A stretch of DNA of 64,000 nucleotides from Bacteroidales bacterium (GTDB taxonomy: Bacteria; Bacteroidota; Bacteroidia; Bacteroidales; CAIWKO01), in NCBI GenBank assembly GCA_023228145.1, contig JALOBU010000001.1, positions 1-64,000 on the forward strand, read 5' to 3'. The notes beneath the pieces are model-generated. The model was not told the origin of the DNA. It did no database searches and saw nothing but the letters and a program-made list of their open reading frames with translations. Position numbers and translations under genes: made by a program. Shown here piece after piece: positions 33,569 to 42,292 of this stretch (position 1 is the first letter of the stretch; each line of letters opens with the position of its first letter).

Positions 33569-35941
33569 TTATCTCATAATAGTCACAGTCCCGTGAAAAT
33601 AATTTTCACCCCCCATGGTAATCAGATAATAGTAAACACCATCTGCATAGTTTTTTCCATCCCAGCTATTCTGGTAATTATCTTCATCAAATATCTTTTT
33701 TCCCCAGCGGTTGAAAATTTTTATGTTTGTGTTTTTGAGCCGTTCGATATTTTTGATTTCAAATATATCATTATAACCATCTCCGTTTGGAGTAAAAATG
33801 TTAGGGATTTGGATGTCAATAATTTCAATTTGTATTGATGTGGTGTCAATACATCCGCCGTTATTTTGAATCATCAGGAAAACAGTGTAGAATCCTTCTG
33901 AAGGATAGGAATGGCTTGCGGTGTTTACAGTAAAAGTTTCCAGAGTCCCGCCCGGGTAATTAAAATCCCACGTCCAGCTGTTCACATCATAACCGCTGGT
34001 TCCGGTAAATGTAATAGGTTCGTTCAAATATGCCACTGTCGGGTCGGCAGTGATTGTTGCCACAGGATTAGGATAAACCGTAACGGCGTTATTAATAAGC
34101 AATGTTGCCGAGCATCCGTCTTCATTTATTACCTCCAGACTGGCCCAATACACTTCCGTTTGGGATGAGGCAGTGAAGGTATGGGAAAGCTGGCTCACAC
34201 CGTCAAACTCTGTATCGTCACCAAATTCCCAATGCCAGTCAACAATATTGTCGTTAGTAATATCCTCAAAATATGCCGTAACAGGTGTGCACCCCGTTCC
34301 AGGACTAATACTAAAGTTAACAGGTGGGCTTGGCAAACTGCCCACAGGGATATTGGTTATTGCCCCACAACTGCCATTATCGGTAATAGTCACCGTATAA
34401 TTTCCGGGAGGTATTCCGCTTATGTCTTCTGTTGTAGCATTATTGCTCCAGTGGAAGCTGTATGGTGGTGAACCCGAAACAATAGTAAGGTCTATGGAGC
34501 CGTTGCTTCCATTTATGCATGAGCTTTCTGTAGTGTAAGAATATGTCGGTGCATTAGGCCCAAGTATTGTAACAGAGCAGCTGGTTGGTGCAACCAGGTC
34601 GTTGGCATCAGAAACTGTTACTGAATAAGTCCCTGCACAAAGATTATTTCGTGTTCCGCTGGTATTTCCATCGTTCCATGAGTATATAAATGGCAGGCTG
34701 GAGCCTGAAACAACCACGGTAGCGATTCCGTCACAAGTATAATCTGGTGGGACAGGGCATTGTGTAGCATCAGTTTTGTCAATAGTGCAAGTGATGGGAA
34801 TAAGGCAGGCAGGGTCGTTGGGAGCCAGGACGGTAACCGTGGAAACAAGAGTGGTATCCATAGAACAAAATCCGGTACTGTTCTGAACATGAACAGAATA
34901 CGTTGTTGAAGAAGCAGGGCTTACGGTAATGGTAGTGTTGTTCTCCTGACCAGCTAACCCGGGGTCAGGTGGGTTTGAAATCCATGTGATTGGAATACTG
35001 GCATCAACATTTATCTGTATGGTGGCAGATTCGCCTTGGCATATTGTCTGGTTTGGTGTTATGGAAGCCCCAAGTTGTATGCCCGACAGGCCATTAATTA
35101 TATATTGGCAGTCATCGCCGGCATTTCCATCAATCATGATATAATATAGCTGCCCCGGAATAAGGCCGGTTGCAACAATTGTAGAAACAGAGCCCGGTGT
35201 AATGGGAGCATCAACATCTGTCCATTCAACAGGTGTCATCAGAGTAAAGTTATTACAATTAGTACCTGAATATACTCCAAACTGTATTCCGATATTATTG
35301 CTGCACGTTAATAATGTTATTGTAAAAACGACAGTATCATTGTTTGCTACAAATTGTAACCACGAATTATTTTCAAGTGTCCCTTCGAATAAACCGCAAG
35401 ATTCACACATATTTCCAGGTTCATCAGCCGTGTAACTGCTGCTGGTATTTCCAAAATAACCGTCCAGATTGCAAATTGTTGGGGCATTTGCACACGCATC
35501 TGCTGCAACCACCGGAGGAGTTACTATTCCACATGCAAAATATGCTGACCAATTTCCATTAGGAGCAAACAAACTTCCGCTTGCATCACTTGTAAACCAG
35601 AATGTTAAACATGTGCCAGTGGAATAAATAGTCAGAGAACCGGGATTGGTGTTTGACAAATCATACAACACAGGTGATGAAGTATTTGGCCCGTCAAGTG
35701 ATGAAAAAGCAAATGTCATAGGTTCGTTTGAACCAGAACAAAAAGTCATGATAAAACTTTCGTTGTTTCCATAAGTACTAGGGTTTATTAATAGGTCGGT
35801 TCCGGCATCCGAATCTGTAAAAATTCCTTCGCATACACCAGTAATTGGCTGGTCGCTCATCTGATAGGTAGGTATTTGTGCCTGTGTAATAATAACGGAA
35901 TATAAGAATAAGGCAGTGAAAATAAAAAAATACTTTTTCAT
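33569..35941 (-). CDS. T9SS type B surface protein with SprB and PKD repeats
   Basis: Exported protein of 790 residues. Signal peptide MKKYFFIFTALFLYSV...TQAQ; then a CUB-like/jelly-roll region with many Cys (about 25-290), two to three SprB repeats (about 385-530; GSIDLTIVSGSPPYSFHW and TTEDISGIPPGNYTVTITD), two PKD domains (DWHWEFGDD; WTWDFNYPGG) and the CHU_C sorting domain at 709-790 (IPNIFTPNGDGYND, FNRWGKKIF, NSWDGK). SprB repeats occur in the mobile gliding adhesin of Flavobacterium, so an adhesive role is plausible but no gliding genes are in this window. Its ATG overlaps the stop of the upstream small gene by one base (TAATG). Confidence 0.9.
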   Translation of the reverse strand: MKKYFFIFTALFLYSVIITQAQIPTYQMSDQPITGVCEGIFTDSDAGTDLLINPSTYGNNESFIMTFCSGSNEPMTFAFSSLDGPNTSSPVLYDLSNTNPGSLTIYSTGTCLTFWFTSDASGSLFAPNGNWSAYFACGIVTPPVVAADACANAPTICNLDGYFGNTSSSYTADEPGNMCESCGLFEGTLENNSWLQFVANNDTVVFTITLLTCSNNIGIQFGVYSGTNCNNFTLMTPVEWTDVDAPITPGSVSTIVATGLIPGQLYYIMIDGNAGDDCQYIINGLSGIQLGASITPNQTICQGESATIQINVDASIPITWISNPPDPGLAGQENNTTITVSPASSTTYSVHVQNSTGFCSMDTTLVSTVTVLAPNDPACLIPITCTIDKTDATQCPVPPDYTCDGIATVVVSGSSLPFIYSWNDGNTSGTRNNLCAGTYSVTVSDANDLVAPTSCSVTILGPNAPTYSYTTESSCINGSNGSIDLTIVSGSPPYSFHWSNNATTEDISGIPPGNYTVTITDNGSCGAITNIPVGSLPSPPVNFSISPGTGCTPVTAYFEDITNDNIVDWHWEFGDDTEFDGVSQLSHTFTASSQTEVYWASLEVINEDGCSATLLINNAVTVYPNPVATITADPTVAYLNEPITFTGTSGYDVNSWTWDFNYPGGTLETFTVNTASHSYPSEGFYTVFLMIQNNGGCIDTTSIQIEIIDIQIPNIFTPNGDGYNDIFEIKNIERLKNTNIKIFNRWGKKIFDEDNYQNSWDGKNYADGVYYYLITMGGENYFHGTVTIMR

Positions 35942-36321
35942 TAATTTTTTGATTTAGGAGTATTTAAAATACTATTAATTTTTGCCTCAACTTCATCTCT
36001 GGATAGAAACTCTATTACAAAACCAGGATATTTTTCATGTCTGTAAAAGGTTCTTTCTGATTTCTTTCTTTGCGGTTTTAGTAAAACGATATCAATGTCT
36101 CCATTTTCTTTAATCCATTTTTTATAGACGGAAGTGGTTGTGTCAGCAATGAAAGAAGAAGTAAACAAAAAATTTACGGCTTTTATTTCATTATTGGACA
36201 TCTTTTCTACCTGTTCGACTGAAAAGTATTTTTGGGCAACAGGATTTATTGCGATATGGGTTTGTGATTGCCCTGACAAAACAGCAAAAAACAGAAATAA
36301 CAAAAAAGCAGTTGTTTTCAT
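35941..36321 (-). CDS. Small exported protein coupled to the T9SS protein gene
   Basis: A 126-residue protein. I chose ATG 36321 because it begins a clean signal peptide (MKTTAFLLFLFFAVLSGQSQ); 29 residues of frame upstream lack one. The mature domain has a helix (KMSNNEIKAVNFLFTSS) and a basic C-terminal half (LLKPQRKKSERTFYRHEKY, DEVEAKINSILNTPK). I do not recognise the family. The one-base overlap with the start of the next gene indicates translational coupling, so it may be a periplasmic partner of that surface protein. A -7 box (minus strand TACATTTG, 36365-36372) lies 43 bases ahead of its start. Confidence 0.75.
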   Translation of the reverse strand: MKTTAFLLFLFFAVLSGQSQTHIAINPVAQKYFSVEQVEKMSNNEIKAVNFLFTSSFIADTTTSVYKKWIKENGDIDIVLLKPQRKKSERTFYRHEKYPGFVIEFLSRDEVEAKINSILNTPKSKN

Positions 36322-36364
36322 AAGAATATTAAAATACATAGATAAAAATGTAATAAATAATTTG

Positions 36365-36372
36365 CAAATGTA
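36365..36372 (-). promoter_or_regulatory. Likely -7 box for the small protein/T9SS protein unit
   Basis: Minus-strand TACATTTG fits TAnnTTTG upstream of the 126-residue gene. No -33 TTTG is seen at the usual distance. Confidence 0.4.
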
Positions 36373-36415
36373 TAAAAAAAATTTTGAATTTAATGAATAA
36401 GAACTCAAAAAAGCT

Positions 36416-39253
36416 CTACTTACTTACACACATGTATTTTTTTATACAAAAATTTTGTCCTTTGAGTGTGTAAACATAGATGCCCGAATTTAAATGATCA
36501 GAGATGATAAAATTATAAACTCCCGACTGAAGAGTCCCCGAGAAGATTGTTTTATTCATGGCGCCTTTAACATCGCAATAAGAAAGCTCGACATTTTGCC
36601 GTTTGTTTAAAGTTACTTGTATTTCTGTTTTATCGGTGAACGGATTTGGAGTGTTTTGAGACAAAAGAGCATCTGCATTTATTATTAGATTTTCGTTGCT
36701 AATGTCTGCGGTATAATATTTCTGAAATGCTGATGATGCCGCATATAGTAAATCGTTAAGATGCTCTGCTGCTGTTAATGCAAAAACAAGTTTTACGGAA
36801 TCGAATGGCTGAATGTTAAAAGGACCAGAACTTATCATTTCGGAAACATCGTTGCTTGAATTGTTAAGGCCGGCATAATTACGTGTTGTTTTTAATGCTG
36901 TATATTTTTCCTGACCGGAAAATCCGTCAGAAATTTTTATGCTTCCGTTTGTTCCGTCATTGTCAAATGCATAGTGATAAATATTCCCGGGTGTGAGCAA
37001 CGAAATCCCTGTGTAGATGCCGCCTTCAGAAGAAAAGCAATAACCTGTCCGGGTACCCTCATGATATTCAATACGATTTTTTACAGAGTTTTTAATATCC
37101 CAGTCAGCATATAATCCGGCATAAACGCCTGTTAGGGTTGTTGTTCCCAAATTATGCAGTGTGTATTCTATAATAATGTATTTATCATCAGGAGTATTTG
37201 TCCAGGCATAGGCATGCTGAGAAATTGACAGATTCATCAGGTACGAACCTGCCGCAGAATCATTAAACACTCCATAGGCTTCATAATCTGCAAATGAAGA
37301 AGGTATTTTGCATATATTCTTTTCTATTTTAAAATCTTTATCAAAAGCTTCTGTGGTGCCATAGAGGGCATCAGAAACCTGCGCGGAAGACCTCCCCGCA
37401 ATAAATCCTCCGGTGTAGATAAGAGTTTCACTGTGCTGATAACGAAACCCCAAACCCTGAAGGCTGTTTCCGTCATTATAACCAAGCATCCCGTCACTGG
37501 TGACAGAAACAGAAATTTTATTTGTATCAATGTCAATATAATTTTTGTTTACCACAAGGGTTATATATTGAAATGAGGTGTAATTCGTGTCGTTATAAGT
37601 AAGTTTAAAGATTAATTCTTCATTAGCCAGAACGGAAGGCTTGATAAAAAACACAAACGGATTAGCAAGGTTGTCAACAGATGCCATTTGAGGAATAGCT
37701 CCCAAAGTGATTAATGAATCTATGAGTTGTACGTTATCAGATAAACATTCAATAGCAACATTCAGCGCCGGTGAAGAAGGTGTAAGGTAATTGATAAAAC
37801 TTCCGGTTATGGACACAGTGTCTCCGGCAACTAAAACATGAGTTCCCTCTGTATCCGTAAATGCAGAATTGTACATATTTATTGATGGAGAAAGTGTGTC
37901 GTTAACGGCGTTGAACAAATTAATTCTCCCACTGCCAAGCAAGCCTAGGTAAGGTTCATTTTCCTGTAGCGTATCTATAATATCTGACGTAGCTTTTAAA
38001 ATCTCGCCTATTTGAACGCCTGTAAGCGTAGGGTATTTGCTTTTTACTATAGCGGCGCATCCCGATACAAGGGCTGCTGAAAATGATGTCCCGCCTGATG
38101 CCCCGTAAGCGCCCCCCATAAGAGTAGCATATATGGCCTCTCCCGGAGCTGTGATATCAACAAAATACCCGAAACTGGAGAAACCGGCTTTGATATCACT
38201 GGCATTACTTGATGCAACGCTTAATACATAGTTATATGAAGCAGGGAAAAAAGGAACAATATTATTATCATTGCCGCAGGCGACAACCACTAAAGCGTTT
38301 TTATTGACAGAAGCATAATCAATCACGTCCTGTCCGTATGGGCCCGAATAAAAAGTACTTCCCCATGAACAATTAATAATACTGCATCCATGCTCAACAG
38401 CATAAACGATGCTTTCATAAGTCATCGTTCCCTGATAATTGGTATCGCTGACTTTAACAGGAATAAACTTACACGAAAAACCGCAACCTGACCCCCCCAA
38501 ACTGTTATCAGTAGTTGCGGATGCAATGCCTGCCGTAAGAGTTCCGTGAGAAGAAAATCCGATTGGGTTGTTATCGTTGTCGGCTATATCCCAGCCATGG
38601 TAATTATCAGTATAGCCGTCATTGTCGTTGTCAATACCGTCAATAGGGTCAAAGTAATTATATTTTATATTTCCTGCCAGGTCAGGATGGGTATAATCTG
38701 TGCCCCAGTCGGTTATTGCAATAACGATATTCGTGTCACCTTTGTATGTTTCCCATGCGGCAAAAGCTTTGATGGTGTTCAGATAATACTGGTTAATAAT
38801 TAAGGGGTCGTTTGGCACGTAATCCAGAGGCTTGGAAATGTAATGTGGCTGGGCATATTCAATACAACCCGTCAGCAGAATTTCATTAATTACGGTTTCA
38901 ATATCAGCGGAAGCCATGTATTTATATTCATAAATCCTTGACAAATCAGCGTATTTCTGCCCATAAGCATTGTATTCTTTTTCAGGGGCGCTGATACGGG
39001 GAAATTTTTTTAACAGAGATTTTGTTTTATACCTGTTTAATACGGTGTTTAATTTGTTAATTTCGATATTATCATTTTTACAATAAGAAGCATAATCTTT
39101 ATTAACTTTAAAAATCAGTGTGTTTTGCAGATAATCGTTTTCGTTAACATTTGAGGGGAGGCGAAAACAATTATTTTGCTGACTAAAAACGGTTCCGCAA
39201 AGCGAAGCGAACAGTATGATTAAAAAAATTTTTTTTCTAGTTACAGGCATCAT
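36416..39253 (-). CDS. Subtilisin-like S8 protease with T9SS type A sorting domain
   Basis: Secreted serine protease of 945 residues. After a signal peptide (FLIILFASLCGTVFSQ) comes an inhibitor-like propeptide (about 25-150). The S8 catalytic residues are D182 (ITDWGTDYTHPDL), H236 (SSHGTLTAGIA), N328 (CGNDN) and S390 (GGTSFSAALVSG). A beta-rich middle region (about 450-860) has no clear family. The last 85 residues, LLSQNTPNPFTDKTEIQV to the GIYVYTLKG and KKYMCVSK end, form a type A T9SS sorting domain. It would be exported through the type IX system and act outside the cell on proteins. It appears to be its own transcription unit. Confidence 0.93.
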   Translation of the reverse strand: MMPVTRKKIFLIILFASLCGTVFSQQNNCFRLPSNVNENDYLQNTLIFKVNKDYASYCKNDNIEINKLNTVLNRYKTKSLLKKFPRISAPEKEYNAYGQKYADLSRIYEYKYMASADIETVINEILLTGCIEYAQPHYISKPLDYVPNDPLIINQYYLNTIKAFAAWETYKGDTNIVIAITDWGTDYTHPDLAGNIKYNYFDPIDGIDNDNDGYTDNYHGWDIADNDNNPIGFSSHGTLTAGIASATTDNSLGGSGCGFSCKFIPVKVSDTNYQGTMTYESIVYAVEHGCSIINCSWGSTFYSGPYGQDVIDYASVNKNALVVVACGNDNNIVPFFPASYNYVLSVASSNASDIKAGFSSFGYFVDITAPGEAIYATLMGGAYGASGGTSFSAALVSGCAAIVKSKYPTLTGVQIGEILKATSDIIDTLQENEPYLGLLGSGRINLFNAVNDTLSPSINMYNSAFTDTEGTHVLVAGDTVSITGSFINYLTPSSPALNVAIECLSDNVQLIDSLITLGAIPQMASVDNLANPFVFFIKPSVLANEELIFKLTYNDTNYTSFQYITLVVNKNYIDIDTNKISVSVTSDGMLGYNDGNSLQGLGFRYQHSETLIYTGGFIAGRSSAQVSDALYGTTEAFDKDFKIEKNICKIPSSFADYEAYGVFNDSAAGSYLMNLSISQHAYAWTNTPDDKYIIIEYTLHNLGTTTLTGVYAGLYADWDIKNSVKNRIEYHEGTRTGYCFSSEGGIYTGISLLTPGNIYHYAFDNDGTNGSIKISDGFSGQEKYTALKTTRNYAGLNNSSNDVSEMISSGPFNIQPFDSVKLVFALTAAEHLNDLLYAASSAFQKYYTADISNENLIINADALLSQNTPNPFTDKTEIQVTLNKRQNVELSYCDVKGAMNKTIFSGTLQSGVYNFIISDHLNSGIYVYTLKGQNFCIKKYMCVSK

Positions 39254-39296
39254 TGTGATTTTATGTTTATAAAATTACAAAAAAAGTTATCATATT

Positions 39297-39749
39297 CTAG
39301 GGTTTCAGTAAATTATATTCAGGGATGTCGTCCATAAATTCATAAGAATTATTTTTTGCATCAATTTTACAGCAAAAATATTTCAATCCGTTGGTTATTA
39401 TCAAATATTTCACCTGAAGTGTTGCATTATATCTGGCAATCTGGTCGAAAACATTTTGCGTCAAAGCAATCTGTGGTGCTTTAAATTCGAGTATCATCAG
39501 TGGGTTGGCCTTGTTGTCATACACTACGGCGTCACAGCGTTTTGACATTTTTCCCATTCTCAGGCTTTTTTCAAGGTAAATTAATGTTGGAGGGTATTTT
39601 TTTCCCTGAACAAGAAATTTTAAAAAATTTTGCCTTACCCATTCTTCCGGTGTCAATGCAACATATTTTTTTCTTATAAAATCAAAAATCTTGGGGGTAG
39701 GATTATTGTTGATACAGAAATCGTATTTAGGCGTTTTAAATTCGGGCAT
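39297..39749 (-). CDS. HSDR_N-type PD-(D/E)XK nuclease-fold protein
   Basis: A 150-residue cytoplasmic protein. It matches the type I restriction HsdR N-terminal domain family (HSDR_N_2): LTPEEWVRQNFLKFLV, then KRCDAVVYDN and PLMILEFKAPQ, giving the D-Xn-E-x-K active site, and QIARYNATLQVKYLIITNGL. The start ATG 39749 gives MPEFKTPKYDF; upstream frame overlaps the promoter of the divergent gene and is not conserved. There is no helicase, methylase or specificity gene near, so it is not a restriction system. It is divergent from amn and holA; such single-domain proteins next to holA are frequent in Bacteroidota, function unclear. Confidence 0.85.
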   Translation of the reverse strand: MPEFKTPKYDFCINNNPTPKIFDFIRKKYVALTPEEWVRQNFLKFLVQGKKYPPTLIYLEKSLRMGKMSKRCDAVVYDNKANPLMILEFKAPQIALTQNVFDQIARYNATLQVKYLIITNGLKYFCCKIDAKNNSYEFMDDIPEYNLLKP

Positions 39750-39761
39750 GGGATTATTTAG

Positions 39762-39769
39762 TATTTTTG
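39762..39769 (+). promoter_or_regulatory. Likely -7 box of amn-holA
   Basis: TATTTTTG matches TAnnTTTG and lies 30 bases before the start of the AMP nucleosidase gene. It also sits in the divergent region with the nuclease-fold gene. No convincing -33 box. Confidence 0.35.
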
Positions 39770-39799
39770 CTTTAAAAATACACATAATTCCTCTTTCAT

Positions 39800-40579
39800 A
39801 TGAAAACCAAGAGAGAAATTGTTGAAAACTGGCTGCCGCGATATACGGGTACTGAGCTTAAAGATTTCGGCAAGTTTATTCTCCTGACCAACTTCAGTAT
39901 TTATCTGGAGATGTTTGCCCGGATACACAATGTGAAGATTATGGGTGAGGGCAAGGCAATGCCAAGTGCAACAGCTAAAAACATCACCATTATTAATTTT
40001 GGCATGGGCAGTGCCAACGCAGCTACCATTATGGATTTACTCAGCGCCATTGCACCACGGGCATGTCTTTTCCTTGGTAAATGCGGTGGCCTGAAACGTA
40101 AAAACAAACTCGGAGACCTGATACTTCCCATTGCTGCTGTGCGCGGGGAAGGGACATCTAACGACTATTTTCCTCCCGAAGTACCGGCTTTACCGGCTTT
40201 TAACCTTCAGAAAGCTGTTTCCACCACCATACGTGACCGAGGACACGATTACTGGACAGGCACGGTTTACACAACAAACAGAAGGGTTTGGGAGCATGAT
40301 GATGAATTTAAAAAATACCTTCGCAAAATCAGAGTGATGGCCATAGATATGGAAACTGCGACCTTGTTTTCAGCAGGGTTCGCCAATCATATTCCTACAG
40401 GAGCTTTGCTTTTAATTTCCGACCAACCTATGATATCTTCTGGTGTTAAAACGGACAAATCAGACAAAAAAGTTACCGGGATATATGCTGAAACTCATCT
40501 TAAGATAGGTATTGACTCCCTCAATCAACTTATTAACAATGGACTTACCGTGAAACATCTTTATTTTGATTATAACTGA
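39800..40579 (+). CDS. amn: AMP nucleosidase
   Basis: Hydrolyses AMP to adenine and ribose 5-phosphate, a control on adenine nucleotide pools. The 259-residue protein is the short Bacteroidota form consisting of the catalytic domain only. Nucleoside-phosphorylase fold motifs: INFGMGSANAATIMDLL (phosphate-like loop), FLGKCGGLKRKNKLGDL, and AIDMETATLFSAG (the conserved Met-Glu that holds ribose). The last stretch LLLISDQPM completes the fold. It is six bases ahead of holA, so the pair is one transcript. Confidence 0.93.
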   Translation: MKTKREIVENWLPRYTGTELKDFGKFILLTNFSIYLEMFARIHNVKIMGEGKAMPSATAKNITIINFGMGSANAATIMDLLSAIAPRACLFLGKCGGLKRKNKLGDLILPIAAVRGEGTSNDYFPPEVPALPAFNLQKAVSTTIRDRGHDYWTGTVYTTNRRVWEHDDEFKKYLRKIRVMAIDMETATLFSAGFANHIPTGALLLISDQPMISSGVKTDKSDKKVTGIYAETHLKIGIDSLNQLINNGLTVKHLYFDYN

Positions 40580-40585
40580 TAAACG

Positions 40586-41587
40586 ATGAAAAGCGCCACA
40601 GAAATAATTCAGGATATCAAGCGCAAAATTTACCATCCGGTATATTTTTTATCAGGTGAAGAGCCTTATTATGTGGACCAGATAAGTGATTTTATTGAGG
40701 ATAATCTTTTATCCCCCGAAGAAAGAGATTTTAACCAAACTGTTGTTTACGGAAGGGATATTGATGTGCAGGGAATTATTGATTATTGCAAGCGCTTCCC
40801 AATGATGTCCGATTATCAGGTGGTTATAGTTAAGGAAGCTCAAGTCATTAAAAACATCGAAGAACTGTCTGCCTATGTGGAAAACCCGCTGAGCACCACG
40901 ATACTTGTCATTTGTTATAAATATGCAAAAATTGACAAACGAAAAAGTTTTGCCAAACTCATAGAGAAAAAAACCGTGTTTTATGAATCACCCAAAATAT
41001 GGGAAAACCAGATGCCGGCATGGATTACAAATTTTTTTAAAGGACGCGGATATCCGATACAACAAAAAGCAGCCTATTTGATGGCGGAATTTTTAGGCAC
41101 TGAACTCGGCAAAATTGTGAATGAAGCGGAAAAGTTGATGATTAACGTAAAAGCCGGAACAGAAATCACCGTAGAGCACGTTGAACGAAATATCGGCATT
41201 AGCAAAGATTATAATGTTTTTGAACTGCAGAAAGCCCTGGGCGCGAAAAATGTTTTCAGGGCAAACCAGATTATAAAATATTTTGCAGATAACGAAAAGG
41301 AAAACCCCATGGTAAAAGTGCTGCCCCTGTTGTATTCTTATTTTTCCAAAGTATTGTTGTATCATAATATCATGGATAAATCCCCGAACAACCTTGCCTC
41401 ATCATTGTCGGTCAGCAGGATATTTGTTGACGATTATGCTATGGCTGCCCGCAACTATCCTGTGAGGAAACTCCGAAATGTTTTTAGTTTTTTGCATGAT
41501 TACGACCTAAAAGCCAAGGGGATAGACAGCCCCGCTGTTGAAGACGGTGAGCTGATGAAGGAGATGATTTTTAAAATTCTGAACTGA
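40586..41587 (+). CDS. holA: DNA polymerase III subunit delta
   Basis: Clamp-loader subunit that opens the beta sliding clamp, 333 residues (typical 330-345). The N-terminal fold shows YFLSGEEPYYVDQISDFIE (about 18-36), then QTVVYGRDIDVQGIIDYCKRFPMMSDYQVVIV (cited as the segment at about 50-82), DKRKSFAKLI, and the conserved AYLMAEFLGTELGKIVNEAEKL. The C-terminal helical part (VLPLLYSYFSKVLLYHN; AARNYPVRKLRNVF) belongs to the delta collar domain. Cytoplasmic. It is convergent with a membrane-associated protein gene 21 bases away. Confidence 0.94.
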   Translation: MKSATEIIQDIKRKIYHPVYFLSGEEPYYVDQISDFIEDNLLSPEERDFNQTVVYGRDIDVQGIIDYCKRFPMMSDYQVVIVKEAQVIKNIEELSAYVENPLSTTILVICYKYAKIDKRKSFAKLIEKKTVFYESPKIWENQMPAWITNFFKGRGYPIQQKAAYLMAEFLGTELGKIVNEAEKLMINVKAGTEITVEHVERNIGISKDYNVFELQKALGAKNVFRANQIIKYFADNEKENPMVKVLPLLYSYFSKVLLYHNIMDKSPNNLASSLSVSRIFVDDYAMAARNYPVRKLRNVFSFLHDYDLKAKGIDSPAVEDGELMKEMIFKILN

Positions 41588-41608
41588 CAGAAGTTTCTTA
41601 TACTGTTT

Positions 41609-42184
41609 CTAGTTATTAAACGTATAGCCTAGGCCGATGCTGGCCATATGCAGAAAACGGTGTTTGCTTATAGGTTCCAGTTCCTGATAGGTATTCATTA
41701 TTGAACAATGCGGATTATATCCGGCGCGGAAAAACAAACCGTTAATTTTTTCATAGCGCACACCTATCCTGCCCATGGCCGACAGGTAAGAAACATTGCT
41801 ACTGAACTGTCCTTGCAAGGCGGAATAGTTTTTATAAAAATACAGATAATCAAGTCCCAGCCCGCATTCAAACATCCATGCCCCGCGGCCTATCATGAAA
41901 TCAATTTCAAGCGGAATGCCTGCGGAATATATCTTCGGGAAAGAGAAATAATTAATGCCTGTTCTCAAGCTCAGTATATTTGAGCGGTTGCAAAGCAGAA
42001 CAATATCCAGATTCACAGAATTAATGCCCAATCCGGCAAAATTGTATGAAGTTTCATGAAATAAAGCAATTTTGGGGCAGAAATCGCTTTTGGTTTTGCA
42101 ATTACCAGCTCTGTAAGAGAGATTCTGACCAAAAGTAATGAAACACAAAACACACATTTGAGACAGCAGTATTATTTTTTTCAT
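41609..42184 (-). CDS. Putative outer-membrane beta-barrel protein
   Basis: A 191-residue protein with a signal peptide (MKKIILLSQMCVLCFITFGQ). The mature part has alternating hydrophobic strands and loops (SVNLDIVLLCNRSNILSLRTGINY; IPLEIDFMIGRGAWMFECGLG; AMGRIGVRYEKINGLFFRAGY) and ends in a strand GLGYTFNN finishing with an aromatic-containing sequence, as in outer-membrane barrels. Size suits an eight-stranded barrel. I do not know the family or function. The start at 42184 was chosen because the 20 residues of open frame before it break the signal peptide. A -7 box (minus strand TACTTTTG, 42208-42215) lies 24 bases upstream. Confidence 0.75.
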   Translation of the reverse strand: MKKIILLSQMCVLCFITFGQNLSYRAGNCKTKSDFCPKIALFHETSYNFAGLGINSVNLDIVLLCNRSNILSLRTGINYFSFPKIYSAGIPLEIDFMIGRGAWMFECGLGLDYLYFYKNYSALQGQFSSNVSYLSAMGRIGVRYEKINGLFFRAGYNPHCSIMNTYQELEPISKHRFLHMASIGLGYTFNN

Positions 42185-42207
42185 GTTTAGGTTTTTTCTA
42201 TACAATA

Positions 42208-42262
42208 CAAAAGTAAAATTACAGTTATATATCAAGTATTTCAAATAATATCTCTACTTTTG
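42208..42262. promoter_or_regulatory. Divergent promoter region (barrel protein and TonB receptor)
   Basis: Two back-to-back -7 boxes are present: TACTTTTG on the minus strand (42208-42215) for the barrel gene, and TACTTTTG on the plus strand (42255-42262) for the TonB receptor. The plus box is 31 bases before the start at 42293. The two are almost identical and 39 bases apart. -33 boxes are not clear. Confidence 0.5.
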
Positions 42263-42292
42263 GCAAATTTATCAGTTTTTTGATTCCCGTTT

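Noticed and set aside
257..39253. Gliding motility or T9SS machinery
   Set aside because: Several proteins carry sorting domains, but no gld, spr or por component gene was found here, so motility cannot be claimed.
39297..39749. A type I restriction system
   Set aside because: Only the small N-terminal nuclease-like domain is present; no helicase, methylase or specificity subunit is nearby.
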